The notes below the pieces were generated by a model. That model did no database searches. It saw only the letters and a list, made by a program, of their open reading frames with translations, and had not been told where the DNA came from. This document shows positions 1 through 8,467 of a stretch of DNA of 64,000 bases, piece by piece. The DNA lies in assembly GCF_900104175.1 (NCBI RefSeq), contig NZ_FNIX01000004.1, forward strand, positions 124,001-188,000, in the 5' to 3' direction. A program made the position numbers and the translations under genes. How positions within the stretch are numbered: the stretch's first letter is position 1; each line of letters begins with the position of its first letter. This DNA comes from Lentzea jiangxiensis (GTDB lineage Bacteria; Actinomycetota; Actinomycetes; Mycobacteriales; Pseudonocardiaceae).

Positions 1-774
1 AAGGTTCACCATCTGAACTGCGCCACGTTCCGGCCGCCCCTGGTCGCGGGCGGGCTGGTGGCCCACTGCCTGCTGGTCGAGACCGATCAGGGGCTCGTGC
101 TGGTCGACACCGGGTTCGGCATGAACGAGATGACGAACCCCAAGGCGACGATCGACCCGTTGAGCCGCAAGCTGCTCAAGCCGGTGCTCGACATCAACGA
201 GACAGCGATCAGCCAGGTCGAGCGGCGCGGGTACACCGCCGACGACGTGCGGCACGTCCTGCTCACGCACCTCGACCTCGACCACGCGGGCGGGTTGCGC
301 GACTTCCCGAAGGCCACGGTGCACGTGCTCGACTCCGAACTGGAGGCGGCGAGCGACCCGCGCAACGTCAAGGAACGGGCGCGGTACCCGAAGGCGCAGC
401 GGGAAGGCGTCACCTTCCGCACGTACGAGGCGGAGGGCGAGGACTGGTTCGGGTTCCGGGCCGTCCGGGACGTCGCGGGGCTGCCGGACGACATCCTGCT
501 CGTGCCTCTGGTCGGTCACACCCGCGGCCACACGGGCATCGCGGTCAAGGGGGACGACGGCTGGATGCTGCACGCCGGCGACGCGTACTTCTACCGCGGC
601 GAGGTCGAGACGCCGCCGAGCACCACCTTCCCGCTCAAGCTCACCGCCAGGCAGACCGAGACGATCCGCGAACAGCGTCTGTCCAATGTGGAACGGCTGC
701 GGGAGCTCAAGGCGGGGGGCGAGGTCGAGGTGTTCTGCGCCCACGACCCGGTCGAGCTGGCCAGGCTGGCGTGA
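1..774 (+). CDS. MBL-fold metallo-hydrolase (5' end outside window)
   Basis: This is a metallo-beta-lactamase-fold hydrolase of the lactonase/glyoxalase II-like group. The frame is open from base 1 (HHLNCATFRPP and onward), so the true start lies upstream. The zinc-binding motif THLDLDHAG is present, followed by a later metal-ligand histidine in GHTRGHTG and the aspartate in LHAGDAYF. The final zinc ligand is probably FCAHDP near the C-terminus. The HHLNC opening resembles AttM/AiiA-like families, but the substrate cannot be read from sequence. The stop overlaps the start of the next gene (GTGA), so the two are probably co-transcribed. The fold is certain and the substrate is unknown. Confidence 0.85.
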   Translation, partial: KVHHLNCATFRPPLVAGGLVAHCLLVETDQGLVLVDTGFGMNEMTNPKATIDPLSRKLLKPVLDINETAISQVERRGYTADDVRHVLLTHLDLDHAGGLRDFPKATVHVLDSELEAASDPRNVKERARYPKAQREGVTFRTYEAEGEDWFGFRAVRDVAGLPDDILLVPLVGHTRGHTGIAVKGDDGWMLHAGDAYFYRGEVETPPSTTFPLKLTARQTETIREQRLSNVERLRELKAGGEVEVFCAHDPVELARLA

Positions 775-1487
775 CGTTCATCCGCCAGATCAGGCTGGAC
801 GGGCGGCACGACACCCGCCGCTACCCGTTCACGCTGCCGGTCGTCCGGCACCTCGTGGAGAACCCGGTCGACCTCCGGACGCCGGTCACGTTCCTCGTCG
901 GCGACAACGGCGCGGGCAAGTCGACGCTGGTCGAGGCGATCGCGGTGGCAGCGGGGTTCAACGCGGAGGGCGGCACGCAGTCGTTCCGCTTCGCGACGAA
1001 GGCGACGGAGTCCTCGCTCGGCGACCACCTGACGCTCAGCTGGGGCACCAGGAAACCCCGCACCGGGTTCTTCCTGCGGGCGGAGTCGTTCTACAACGTC
1101 ATCACCGAGATCGACCGGATCGGCGGGGGGATCCACGCGTCGTACGGCGGGAAGTCGTTGCACGAGCGGTCGCACGGCGAAAGCTTCATCGACCTGATGA
1201 CGCACCGGTTCGGCGGCAGGGGCCTCTACGTGCTGGACGAGCCGGAGGCCGCGCTGTCGGTCAAAGGCTGCCTCACGGTCCTGAGGCGCATGCACGAGCT
1301 CGTCGGGGAAGGGTCGCAGTTCATCATCGCCACGCACTCGCCGATCCTGCTCGCGGCGCCGGGCGCGACGATCCTGGAGATCACCGACACGATCGACGAG
1401 GTCACCTACGACACGGCGGAACCGGTCGCGCTCACCCGCAACTTCCTGGGTGGGCCCGACCGGTTCCTGAAGCACCTGCTGGACTGA
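771..1487 (+). CDS. small AAA-type ATPase (RecF/ABC-like)
   Basis: This 238-residue cytosolic ATPase has a Walker A motif GDNGAGKST near residue 46, a Walker B LYVLDEPEAALS near 150, and a switch histidine in FIIATHSPILL near 185. There is a short insert instead of a long coiled coil, which is the usual architecture of stand-alone 'AAA family ATPase' proteins related to the SMC/RecF/ABC ATPases. The GTG start sits in a GTGA overlap with the MBL gene, which suggests translational coupling. No partner such as a nuclease or toxin is adjacent, so a defence role is not supported. The biological role is unknown. Confidence 0.85.
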   Translation: MTFIRQIRLDGRHDTRRYPFTLPVVRHLVENPVDLRTPVTFLVGDNGAGKSTLVEAIAVAAGFNAEGGTQSFRFATKATESSLGDHLTLSWGTRKPRTGFFLRAESFYNVITEIDRIGGGIHASYGGKSLHERSHGESFIDLMTHRFGGRGLYVLDEPEAALSVKGCLTVLRRMHELVGEGSQFIIATHSPILLAAPGATILEITDTIDEVTYDTAEPVALTRNFLGGPDRFLKHLLD

Positions 1488-1491
1488 GCGG

Positions 1492-2886
1492 CTACTTGCC
1501 GAGGTTCTCCGGGTGCGTCTCCACCTTGCCGTGCAGCACGCGGTTGATGCCCCAGAGCACCAGGCCGGCGAGCAGCAGCCAGCCCGCGATCACGTAGTCG
1601 CCCCACGGGCGGCCCGAGAGCACCGGCATCGCGAGGTACGCGCACGTGATCGCGCCGAGCACGGGAGCCCACGTCGGCGCGCGGAAGTGCTCGCGCTCCG
1701 ACTTCTCGCGGCGCAGCACGAGGCAGGCGACGTTGACGATGGTGAAGACGATCAGCAGCAGCAACGACGTCGTGCCGCCGAGCTTGCCGATGTCCGCGGT
1801 GGACACCAGGATCACCGCGACGCCGGTCGTGAAGACGATCGAGATCCACGGCGTGCGGCGGAACGGGTGCACGGTGCCGAAGAACTTCGGGATGATCTTC
1901 TCGTTCGCCATGCCGTACAACAACCTCGACGCCATCAGCATGTTGATCAGCGCCGAGTTGATGACCGCCAGCAGACCGATCAACGCGAAGATCCACAGCG
2001 GGAAGCCGGGCGCACCGACGGTGACGACCCTCAGCAACGCGCTGCTGCCCGCCTTGGCGAGCTCGTCGGACGGGATCAGCAACGACGACGTGATCGCGAC
2101 CAGGACGTAGATCACGGCGGCGATGCCCATGCCCCACAGCATGGCGCGCGGGAAGATCTTGGCCGGGCTCTTGCACTCCTCGGCCATGTTCACCGAGTCC
2201 TCGAAGCCGACCATCGCGAAGAACGCGAGCGCTGTGGCCGAGGTGACCGCGAGCATCACGCTGCTGTTCGACGGCACGTTGATCTCGGTGAGCCTGCCGG
2301 GCTCTCCGTCGCCGTTCACGACGGCCCAGATGCCGATCAGGATGATGATCACCAGGCCGGACAGCTCGATGCAGGTCAGCACCACGTTCGTCTTGACCGA
2401 CTCGGACACGCCGCGGAAGTTGATCAGGGCGAGGCCGGCGATGAAGACGATCGCGATGCCCGTGATGACGAGCGACTCCGGGCTGAGCGCGACGTCGAAG
2501 AACTCGACGAGCAGCTGCCTCAGGTACGTGCGGCCGAACGCGAGAGCCGCCGACGACGCCGACGTGATGCCGGAGCACATGACGGCGAACGCGACCATGA
2601 ACGTCAGGAAGTGGATCCCGAACGCCCTGTTCGTGTAGAGCGCCGCGCCGGCGGCTTTCGGGTACTTGCCGACCAGTTCGAGGTAGCTGAACGCGGTCAG
2701 GAACGCCACCACGAACGCGAGCAGGAAGGGCAGCCAGAGAGCGCCGCCGATCTTGCCGGCCACGTTGCCGGTGAGGGCGTAGATGCCGGTACCGAGGATG
2801 TCACCGACGACGAAGAACAGCAGCAGCTTCGGGCCGATCGCCCGGTGCAGCTCTGGTTGCTCCGTTTGCGGAGTCGCTTCAGCCAT
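1492..2886 (-). CDS. APC-family amino acid permease
   Basis: This inner-membrane amino acid/polyamine/organocation transporter has 464 residues and about 12-13 hydrophobic helices. The first helix carries the APC signature GDILGTGIYALTG, whose unwound glycine-rich segment binds the substrate backbone. TM3 has the SYLELVGKYPKAAGAALY block typical of the CAT/YfnA-like branch. It faces the preceding ATPase tail to tail with 4 bases between. The substrate is not predictable; cationic or small neutral amino acids are likely by family. The ATG start is supported by the first conserved helix beginning about 20 residues later. Confidence 0.9.
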   Translation of the reverse strand: MAEATPQTEQPELHRAIGPKLLLFFVVGDILGTGIYALTGNVAGKIGGALWLPFLLAFVVAFLTAFSYLELVGKYPKAAGAALYTNRAFGIHFLTFMVAFAVMCSGITSASSAALAFGRTYLRQLLVEFFDVALSPESLVITGIAIVFIAGLALINFRGVSESVKTNVVLTCIELSGLVIIILIGIWAVVNGDGEPGRLTEINVPSNSSVMLAVTSATALAFFAMVGFEDSVNMAEECKSPAKIFPRAMLWGMGIAAVIYVLVAITSSLLIPSDELAKAGSSALLRVVTVGAPGFPLWIFALIGLLAVINSALINMLMASRLLYGMANEKIIPKFFGTVHPFRRTPWISIVFTTGVAVILVSTADIGKLGGTTSLLLLIVFTIVNVACLVLRREKSEREHFRAPTWAPVLGAITCAYLAMPVLSGRPWGDYVIAGWLLLAGLVLWGINRVLHGKVETHPENLGK

Positions 2887-2942
2887 GCCCGAAGATTCTG
2901 CACGTTTGCCGGGTCACCTGCGAGAACGGACGCTGACCTCAC

Positions 2943-2962
2943 CCGATTGGTGTAACAATCGG
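2943..2962. promoter_or_regulatory. 20-bp inverted repeat just upstream of a lipoprotein start
   Basis: The arms CCGATTG and CAATCGG (7 bp, perfect) are separated by GTGTAA and end immediately before the start codon at 2963. This could be an operator overlapping the translation start, or a short hairpin that occludes initiation. No matching regulator gene is next door. The assignment rests on symmetry alone. Confidence 0.35.
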
Positions 2963-3760
2963 ATGATGAGACTCGCGGCAACAGCGATCATCGCCGCCTT
3001 GGCGCTGACCGCCTGCTCCTCGTCCGAACCCGCGGGTGGGAGCGCTCCGCAGCACCGCGACGTGAAGAGCCTGGTGGCCGCGGTGGAGAAGTCCGTCGCC
3101 GAGAAGGGCGCGTACCGCTTCACGATCGCGCCGCCGGCGACCGGGGGCGGCGTGCGGTACCCGTCGAACGGCACCGTGCGGCTGGGCGGTGAGGTGCCGG
3201 GCATGGACGCGACGACCACCCGTCCCGTGCGGTCCGGCGGTGACGCGGTGGAGCTGCGGCTCGTCTCGACCGCGAAGGACGCCGCGTTCGTGAAGCTGCC
3301 GGCCGCGCTGTTCGGGCTGCCCGCCGAGAAGCCGTGGGTGCGGCTCGACCGCAGGGTCGACGACGACTTCACCACGACGCTGCTCGGGTTCCACGACGTC
3401 GTCTTCCAGCAGGCCGCCTTCACCACCTACCACCTGCCGGTGATGAAGGCCGGCGGCGAGCTGGAGCTGACGGCGCAGATCGGCGGGAACACCCGGTACT
3501 CGCTCGCCGTCGACTACCGGAAGGCCTACGACGCCCTCACCGACGAGGGCCTGCGCACCGAGCTCAAGCTCGCCCTCGACCAGCAGGTCGCGGGCTCGAC
3601 CGGGGAGATCGAGCTCGACGGCGCCGGTCTGCCGGTCCGCATCGCGTTCTACACGCAGTTCCAGGGTGCGCGGATCGTCGACGAGGCCCGCTTCTCCGAC
3701 TGGGGAACCGAAGCGGAGATCACCGCGCCGGGTCCGGCCGAGATCAGTCCGCGGAGTTGA
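2963..3760 (+). CDS. LppX/LprAFG-like lipoprotein
   Basis: This predicted exported lipoprotein has 265 residues and a signal peptide ending in the lipobox LTAC, with the lipidated Cys at residue 18, followed by an SSSEPAGG linker. The body (SLVAAVEKSVAEKGAYRF, then alternating strands) resembles the LolA/LppX/LprG fold that carries lipids between membrane and cell wall in actinobacteria. The assignment to that fold is by pattern, not by a profile hit. The start was set at the first of two tandem ATGs, because it gives a proper signal peptide; upstream in-frame codons would add an unlikely leader. Its last 17 bases overlap the convergent MFS gene. Confidence 0.75.
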   Translation: MMRLAATAIIAALALTACSSSEPAGGSAPQHRDVKSLVAAVEKSVAEKGAYRFTIAPPATGGGVRYPSNGTVRLGGEVPGMDATTTRPVRSGGDAVELRLVSTAKDAAFVKLPAALFGLPAEKPWVRLDRRVDDDFTTTLLGFHDVVFQQAAFTTYHLPVMKAGGELELTAQIGGNTRYSLAVDYRKAYDALTDEGLRTELKLALDQQVAGSTGEIELDGAGLPVRIAFYTQFQGARIVDEARFSDWGTEAEITAPGPAEISPRS

Positions 3761-5006
3761 CGCGGTAGCGCCAGATCGCCGGCATCAGGGCGACCATGGC
3801 GACCGACGCCACGACCACCAGCAGGCCACCGACGGACACGGCCGCCGCGGTGCCGAACGCCGCGCCACCCGTGCCGTGCAGGAGGTCCGCGACGCGCGGG
3901 CCTCCCGCCACGACGACGATGAAGACGCCCTGCATCCGCCCGCGCATCTCGTCGGTCGCGGCCGACTGCAGGATCGCGCCGCGGAACGCCATCGACACCA
4001 TGTCCGCCGCACCGGCGAGCGCCAGGAACGCCGCCGCGACCCACAGCGAGCCCGCGAGGCCGAAGCCGGTGATCGCGAGGCCCCAGCCCACCACGGCCAG
4101 CGTCAGCGCGACGCCGTGCCGGTTGATGTTCGAGATCCACCCGGACGTCAGCCCGCAGATCACCGCGCCGACCGGGATCGCCGCGAACAGCACGCCGAGC
4201 GCGAACCCACCGCCCGCCGGGTCGCCGAACGTGTGCTGCGCCATCTCCGGGAACAGCGCCCGCGGCATGCCGAACACCATCGCGATGATGTCGAGCAGCA
4301 TGCTCGCCATCAGCACCTTCTGCGCCCACAGGTAGACGAACCCGTCGAGCACGTCCCTCAGGCCCGCGCGGCGGACCACCCCGTCCAGCGGGGGCATCGC
4401 GGGCAGCTTCCACACCGCGTAGACCGTGACGGTGAGCGCGATCGCGTCCACGAGGTAGAGCGTGGAAAGCCCGACGACCGGCATGAACGCACCCGCGAGC
4501 AACGGCCCGAGCACAGCGCCGAACTGCATGACCGTCGAGCCGAGAGCCCCTGCGGACGGCAGCAGCTCCACCGGCACGAGCCTCGCGATCGCCGCTGATC
4601 GCGCCGGGGCGTTGGCCGCGAAGAACACCTGCTGCAGGCCGAGCAACGCGATGACGAGCCACACCGAACCGACGCCCAGGGCGGCCTGGACCCAGAGCAG
4701 CACCGACGAGACGGCGATGCCGGCGTTGGTGACGAGCATCAGCTTCCGGCGGTCGACGGTGTCCGCGATCGCACCACCCCAGAGCCCGAAGACGAGCAGC
4801 GGGACGAGCGCGACACCGGCGGCGATGCCGACCCACGCCGACGAGCCGGTGAGGTCGTAGACCTGTTTGGGAACGGCGACGGCGGTGAGCTGGGAGCCCA
4901 CCGCCGTCACGATCGTGGAGAGCCACAACCGCCGGTACGCGACGATCTTCAACGGACGGGTGTCGATCACGAACGTCGAGCGCGCGCTTCTCCCCACAGT
5001 GGCCAC
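3744..5006 (-). CDS. MFS exporter (EntS-like MFS_3 group)
   Basis: This 420-residue major facilitator superfamily protein has about 12 helices. Loop 2-3 carries the MFS motif GGAIADTVDRRKLML, in the arrangement typical of the enterobactin-exporter-like/multidrug group. The start is the GTG at 5006, supported by a well-placed -10 element 7 bases upstream that suggests a leaderless message. The substrate is unknown. The 3' end overlaps the convergent lipoprotein gene by 17 bases. Confidence 0.88.
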   Translation of the reverse strand: MATVGRSARSTFVIDTRPLKIVAYRRLWLSTIVTAVGSQLTAVAVPKQVYDLTGSSAWVGIAAGVALVPLLVFGLWGGAIADTVDRRKLMLVTNAGIAVSSVLLWVQAALGVGSVWLVIALLGLQQVFFAANAPARSAAIARLVPVELLPSAGALGSTVMQFGAVLGPLLAGAFMPVVGLSTLYLVDAIALTVTVYAVWKLPAMPPLDGVVRRAGLRDVLDGFVYLWAQKVLMASMLLDIIAMVFGMPRALFPEMAQHTFGDPAGGGFALGVLFAAIPVGAVICGLTSGWISNINRHGVALTLAVVGWGLAITGFGLAGSLWVAAAFLALAGAADMVSMAFRGAILQSAATDEMRGRMQGVFIVVVAGGPRVADLLHGTGGAAFGTAAAVSVGGLLVVVASVAMVALMPAIWRYRVNSAD

Positions 5007-5012
5007 ATCGTT

Positions 5013-5018
5013 AGCCTA
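5013..5018 (-). promoter_or_regulatory. -10 element for a leaderless MFS transcript
   Basis: On the minus strand TAGGCT is followed by six bases (AACGAT) and then the GTG start at 5006. The last T of the hexamer is therefore at -7 if transcription begins at the start codon, which is the usual geometry of leaderless actinobacterial genes. GTTAG and CTAAC arms flank this region and could form an operator. Confidence 0.5.
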
Positions 5019-5066
5019 TGACAACTAACAACTGCTTCACGTGGGGATGTCACCAAGACCACTCGG

Positions 5067-7001
5067 CTAGAGGCGCACCGGGTACACCGGCTCCGGCACC
5101 TTCGGGCTGATCCGGCCCTCGACGAAGATCCCGTGCCAGATCATGAAGCACAGCAGGCTCCACAGCTGCCGGCTGCGGTCGAACTGCTCCGACCTGTGCT
5201 CGGCGAGCAGGTCGAGCACCGCGTTCTTGTCGAGCAGGTGGCCGGTCTGCGAGTCGTTGACGATCCCGCGCGCCCAGTCGTACATCTCGGCGCGCAGCCA
5301 GTGCCGGATCGGCACCGGGAAGCCGAGCTTCGGCCGGTTCAGCACGTGCGCCGGGATGATCTTCGCCAGCGCCTTGCGCAGCGCGTACTTGGTCGTGCCC
5401 TCGGTGAGCTTCTGGTCGAGCGGCACCTCGGCCGCGATCTTGAAGACCTCGGGGTCGAGGAACGGCACCCGCAGCTCGATGGAGTTGGCCATCGTCACCT
5501 TGTCGGCCTTGACGAGGATGTCGCCGCGCAGCCACGTGAAGAGGTCGATGTGCTGCATGCGCGCGACCGGGTCCCAGTCCTCCGACTCGCGGTACCAGGG
5601 CGCCGTGACGTCCTGGAAGCCGATGCCCTCCCGGTAGCCGGGGAACACCGCCCGCACCTGCGCGTCGCTGAAGTTGCGCGCGTTGCCGTAGTAGCGCTCC
5701 TCCAGCTTGAGCGAACCGCGCCGCAGCAGGTCCTTGCCGCGCACACCCTCCGGAATGGACTTCGACACCGCGCCCATCAGCTTGCGCACGCCGCCCGGCA
5801 CCTTCTCGAACGGCGCCAGCGACAGCGGCTCGTGGTAGATCACGTAGCCGCCGAACAGCTCGTCCGCGCCTTCGCCCGAGAGGACCGCCTTCACGTACTT
5901 ACGCGCCTCTTTGGCGATGAAGTACAACGGCACCAACGCCGGATCCGCCACCGGGTCGTCGAGGTACCAGAGGATCAGCGGCAGCTCTTCCATCATCTCT
6001 TCGGGCGACACGGTCCTCACGACGTGCCGCACCCCGATGGCCGCCGCGGTCTCCGCGGCGACGTCCACCTCCGAGTACCCCTGGCGGTCGAAACCGCTGG
6101 TGAACGCGATGAGGTTCGGGTTGTGCAACTTGGCCAGCGTCGCCGTGGCCGTCGAGTCGATGCCACCCGACAGGAACGCCCCGACCGTGACGTCCGGGTC
6201 GGAGATCATGTGCTTGGCCACCGAGTCGCGCATGACCTCGGCGATGCGCTCGTGCAGCGCCTCGGCCTCGTGCGCCCCGTTCACCGGCCGCGGCGAGAAC
6301 ACGGGCTTGAAGTACCGGTTGAACAGCACCTGCCCGCCCGGGCTGACCTTGAACGACGTGCCGGACTCCACCCGCCGGATCGCCTTGTGCAGCGACTCGG
6401 GCTCCGGCACGTACTGCAGCACCAGGTAGTGCTGCAAGGCCGTCTGGTCCAGCTCCTGGCTGATCCCGAGCACACCGGTCAGCTGCAGCAGGCTCTTCTT
6501 CTCCGACGAGAACGCCACCCCACCGGGACCGCTCGCCCAGTACAGCGGCTTGATCCCGAACGGGTCCCGCGCCCCGAACACCACGCGCTCCTGCGCGTCC
6601 CAGATCATGAACGCGAACATCCCGCGCAGCCGCTTGACCCAGTCGGCCCCGAGGTAGTGGTACCCGACGACGATGGCCTCACCGTCGCCCTTGGTCTTGA
6701 AGTGCGCGCCGAAGTGCATGGCCAGCTCGGCCCGCAGCTCCTTGTAGTTGTAGATCTCGCCGTTGAAGTTCAGCGTGTACCGCGTCGGGTTCTCCGGCGG
6801 CCCCCACACCAACGGCTGGTGGGAGTGCTCCAGGTCGATGAAGCCGAGCCGGTTGAACCCGTAGACGACCTCGGCATCGGCCCACGTGTCCTGCTCGTCG
6901 GGACCGCGGTGCCGCTGGCAGCGCAGTGCTGCGGCCACGGAGCCGCGCGCCGAGGCCGCGGCGGCTTCGGTGGAACAGATGAGTCCGAGCACTCCGCACA
7001 C
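5067..7001 (-). CDS. asnB: asparagine synthase (glutamine-hydrolysing)
   Basis: AsnB converts aspartate, glutamine and ATP to asparagine in the cytosol. With the GTG at 7001 as start, processing of Met exposes the class II glutaminase nucleophile Cys2 (M-C-G-V-L-G); any upstream start would bury it, which decides the start. The glutaminase domain includes RHRGPDEQ and NFNGEIYNY. The synthetase domain has the pyrophosphate loop FLSGGIDST and the motif LSGEGADELFGGY. The length of 644 residues matches the long actinobacterial form. The preceding 650 bases carry repeats rather than a gene. A housekeeping role is likely. Confidence 0.95.
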   Translation of the reverse strand: MCGVLGLICSTEAAAASARGSVAAALRCQRHRGPDEQDTWADAEVVYGFNRLGFIDLEHSHQPLVWGPPENPTRYTLNFNGEIYNYKELRAELAMHFGAHFKTKGDGEAIVVGYHYLGADWVKRLRGMFAFMIWDAQERVVFGARDPFGIKPLYWASGPGGVAFSSEKKSLLQLTGVLGISQELDQTALQHYLVLQYVPEPESLHKAIRRVESGTSFKVSPGGQVLFNRYFKPVFSPRPVNGAHEAEALHERIAEVMRDSVAKHMISDPDVTVGAFLSGGIDSTATATLAKLHNPNLIAFTSGFDRQGYSEVDVAAETAAAIGVRHVVRTVSPEEMMEELPLILWYLDDPVADPALVPLYFIAKEARKYVKAVLSGEGADELFGGYVIYHEPLSLAPFEKVPGGVRKLMGAVSKSIPEGVRGKDLLRRGSLKLEERYYGNARNFSDAQVRAVFPGYREGIGFQDVTAPWYRESEDWDPVARMQHIDLFTWLRGDILVKADKVTMANSIELRVPFLDPEVFKIAAEVPLDQKLTEGTTKYALRKALAKIIPAHVLNRPKLGFPVPIRHWLRAEMYDWARGIVNDSQTGHLLDKNAVLDLLAEHRSEQFDRSRQLWSLLCFMIWHGIFVEGRISPKVPEPVYPVRL

Positions 7002-7307
7002 GTGAAATCGCACCTCGTAGCTAGCTGTTGCTGAAATCCCAGTATGCCGAAGCTGGGATCGGACATTCGCGCCACCCGAAGGACGCCCGGGGGCCGGGTC
7101 AGGTTCCTGAGGGGTGGCGCCGGGCACGGCTGGAGCGGCGCGGCGGGGGGATGGGCCGCGGTGGTGGCCGCGGTGGTGGGTCTGCGTGACGGGGCCGGGT
7201 GCTCGGCGGTGCGGTTCGGGCACGGGCAGTGGCTGGCGGCTGGCGGCTGGCGGTGGCTGCGGCTGCGGCTGCGGCGGCGCACGCTGACGCAGAGGTCCCC
7301 TTTGAGT

Positions 7308-7348
7308 TCGGGTCCCCCGCGACCGAACGTACTCAGCGGGTCTGACAG
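7308..7348. repeat. dispersed ~42-base element, copy 1
   Basis: It runs from TCGGG to CTGACAG and aligns with 42149-42190 at 34 of 42 positions with one gap. Both copies keep a small stem (TCAG/CTGA around GGG) in CTCAG-N-GGGTCTGACAG. Both lie between genes and in the same orientation. Confidence 0.6.
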
Positions 7349-7401
7349 TTCCGACGCGAAGCCGAAGGCGGGCCACCTGACCGCCGACCGCGATGGCGAA
7401 G

Positions 7402-7426
7402 CCGAACCTGCCGAACCTGCCGAACC
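7402..7426 (+). repeat. tandem 9-base repeat (CCGAACCTG, 2.8 copies)
   Basis: Two full CCGAACCTG units are followed by CCGAACC. It lies about 400 bases upstream of the asnB start. It could be a slippage product; no function is evident. Confidence 0.7.
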
Positions 7427-7602
7427 ATACGGCTCTGACCAGGGATGATGGCGCAACCACGCGCGATGCGGAGCTCAGCGCGACTCACCCGCAGAGGTGG
7501 CATCACCAGCAGGGGTGACCCACCCCGGAGGGGACAGGAAACGGCCACCCCAAGCCGACCCGCACCACACCCGCCGGCCCCACCCGGCCGCGACAAGCAC
7601 AA

Positions 7603-7632
7603 GGGGCGCCTCCCGCCCACAGGAAGCGCCCC
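7603..7632 (-). terminator. hairpin downstream of pdxH
   Basis: GGGGCGC pairs with GCGCCCC, with two further pairs after one mismatch and an inner loop of about 10 bases. It begins 22 bases beyond the pdxH stop. There is no clear T-run, which is common for actinobacterial terminators. Confidence 0.55.
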
Positions 7633-7654
7633 ATCGCAAAAGCTCCAGTCAAAC

Positions 7655-8311
7655 CTACGGAGCGACCCGCTCCAACTGCCACCCGTCCCGCCCCAGCCGG
7701 AACCGCAGGCGGTCGTGCATCCGGTCCCGCCGTCCCTGCCAGAACTCGACCTCTTCGGGCCGGATCCGCCACCCGCCCCAGTGCGGCGGCACCGGGATCG
7801 TCTCGGTGTCCGCGAACTGGCGCTCGATCTTGTGCAGCGCGGAATCCAAAGTGGACCTGCCGGTGACCACTCGGGACTGCGGCGAGGCCCAGGCGCCGAT
7901 CTGGGAGCCGCGCGGGCGCGAGTTCCAGTACTCGGCGGTCTCCACCGGGCCGACCTTCTCGACGGTGCCGCGCACGTGGGCCTGCCGCTGCATCGCGAAC
8001 CACGGGAACGTGGCCGAGGCGTAGCGGGTGGCCATCAGGTCGTGCGACTTGTTGGACGTGTAGTTCGTGAAGAACACGAGTCCGCGGGCGTCGAGGCCCT
8101 TGGCCAGCACCGTGCGCGACGACGGGCGGCCCTTGGTGTCGGTGGTGGCGAGCACCATCGCGTTGGGCTCCGGCAGGCCGGCTCCCGTGGCCTGGTCGAG
8201 CCACAGCTGGAGCTGTTCGTGCCAGGTGGCGGCAAGCTCCGACTCGCTGAGCGAGCCCTGCTCGTAGGACACGCGCATCGCCGGTAGCGCGATGTTCGTG
8301 GTCTCCGTCAT
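7655..8311 (-). CDS. pdxH: pyridoxamine/pyridoxine 5'-phosphate oxidase
   Basis: PdxH oxidises PNP or PMP to pyridoxal 5'-phosphate with FMN in the cytosol. The 218-residue protein shows the FMN-binding block RPSSRTVLAKGLD with GLVFFTNYTSNKSHDL, the central RPRGSQIGAWAS, and the C-terminal substrate-binding signature WGGWRIRPEEVEFWQGR with RMHDRLRF. The ATG at 8311 follows a GGAGG ribosome-binding site 8 bases upstream; a longer frame exists but lacks such a site. It stands alone between the asnB upstream region and the urease genes, and ends in a hairpin. Confidence 0.95.
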   Translation of the reverse strand: MTETTNIALPAMRVSYEQGSLSESELAATWHEQLQLWLDQATGAGLPEPNAMVLATTDTKGRPSSRTVLAKGLDARGLVFFTNYTSNKSHDLMATRYASATFPWFAMQRQAHVRGTVEKVGPVETAEYWNSRPRGSQIGAWASPQSRVVTGRSTLDSALHKIERQFADTETIPVPPHWGGWRIRPEEVEFWQGRRDRMHDRLRFRLGRDGWQLERVAP

Positions 8312-8467
8312 CGGCGAACCTCCAAGCGGCGGGCAGAACTCGTGGTCCCTGGACCCGCGACCATACGCACGGCGAACGGATCCCGAAACCGCCTGCGTGG
8401 TGATGACCACCACCCGAACGGTGACTGTCCGTGCAAAGAACAGTTCTGGATCGAGACCGTGATCGAG

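Larger units (their letters stand above)
7002..7654. other. 650-base repeat-rich intergenic region upstream of asnB
   Basis: I see no convincing gene here; the reading frames are shadows with arginine/proline/alanine-biased composition. It holds a GGCTGGC/GGCTGCG run at about 7230-7280, a nearly threefold CCGAACCTG repeat at 7402-7426, a 41-base element shared with 42149-42190, and the pdxH terminator. It probably also contains the asnB promoter, which I could not place. Confidence 0.6.

Noticed and set aside
1..1487. MBL hydrolase plus AAA ATPase as a two-gene defence system
   Set aside because: Adjacency and coupling are real, but neither protein has a nuclease, sensor or toxin domain, and the left context is missing.
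7402..7426. CCGAACCTG repeats as a CRISPR array
   Set aside because: The units are 9 bases with no spacers, and no cas genes are present.
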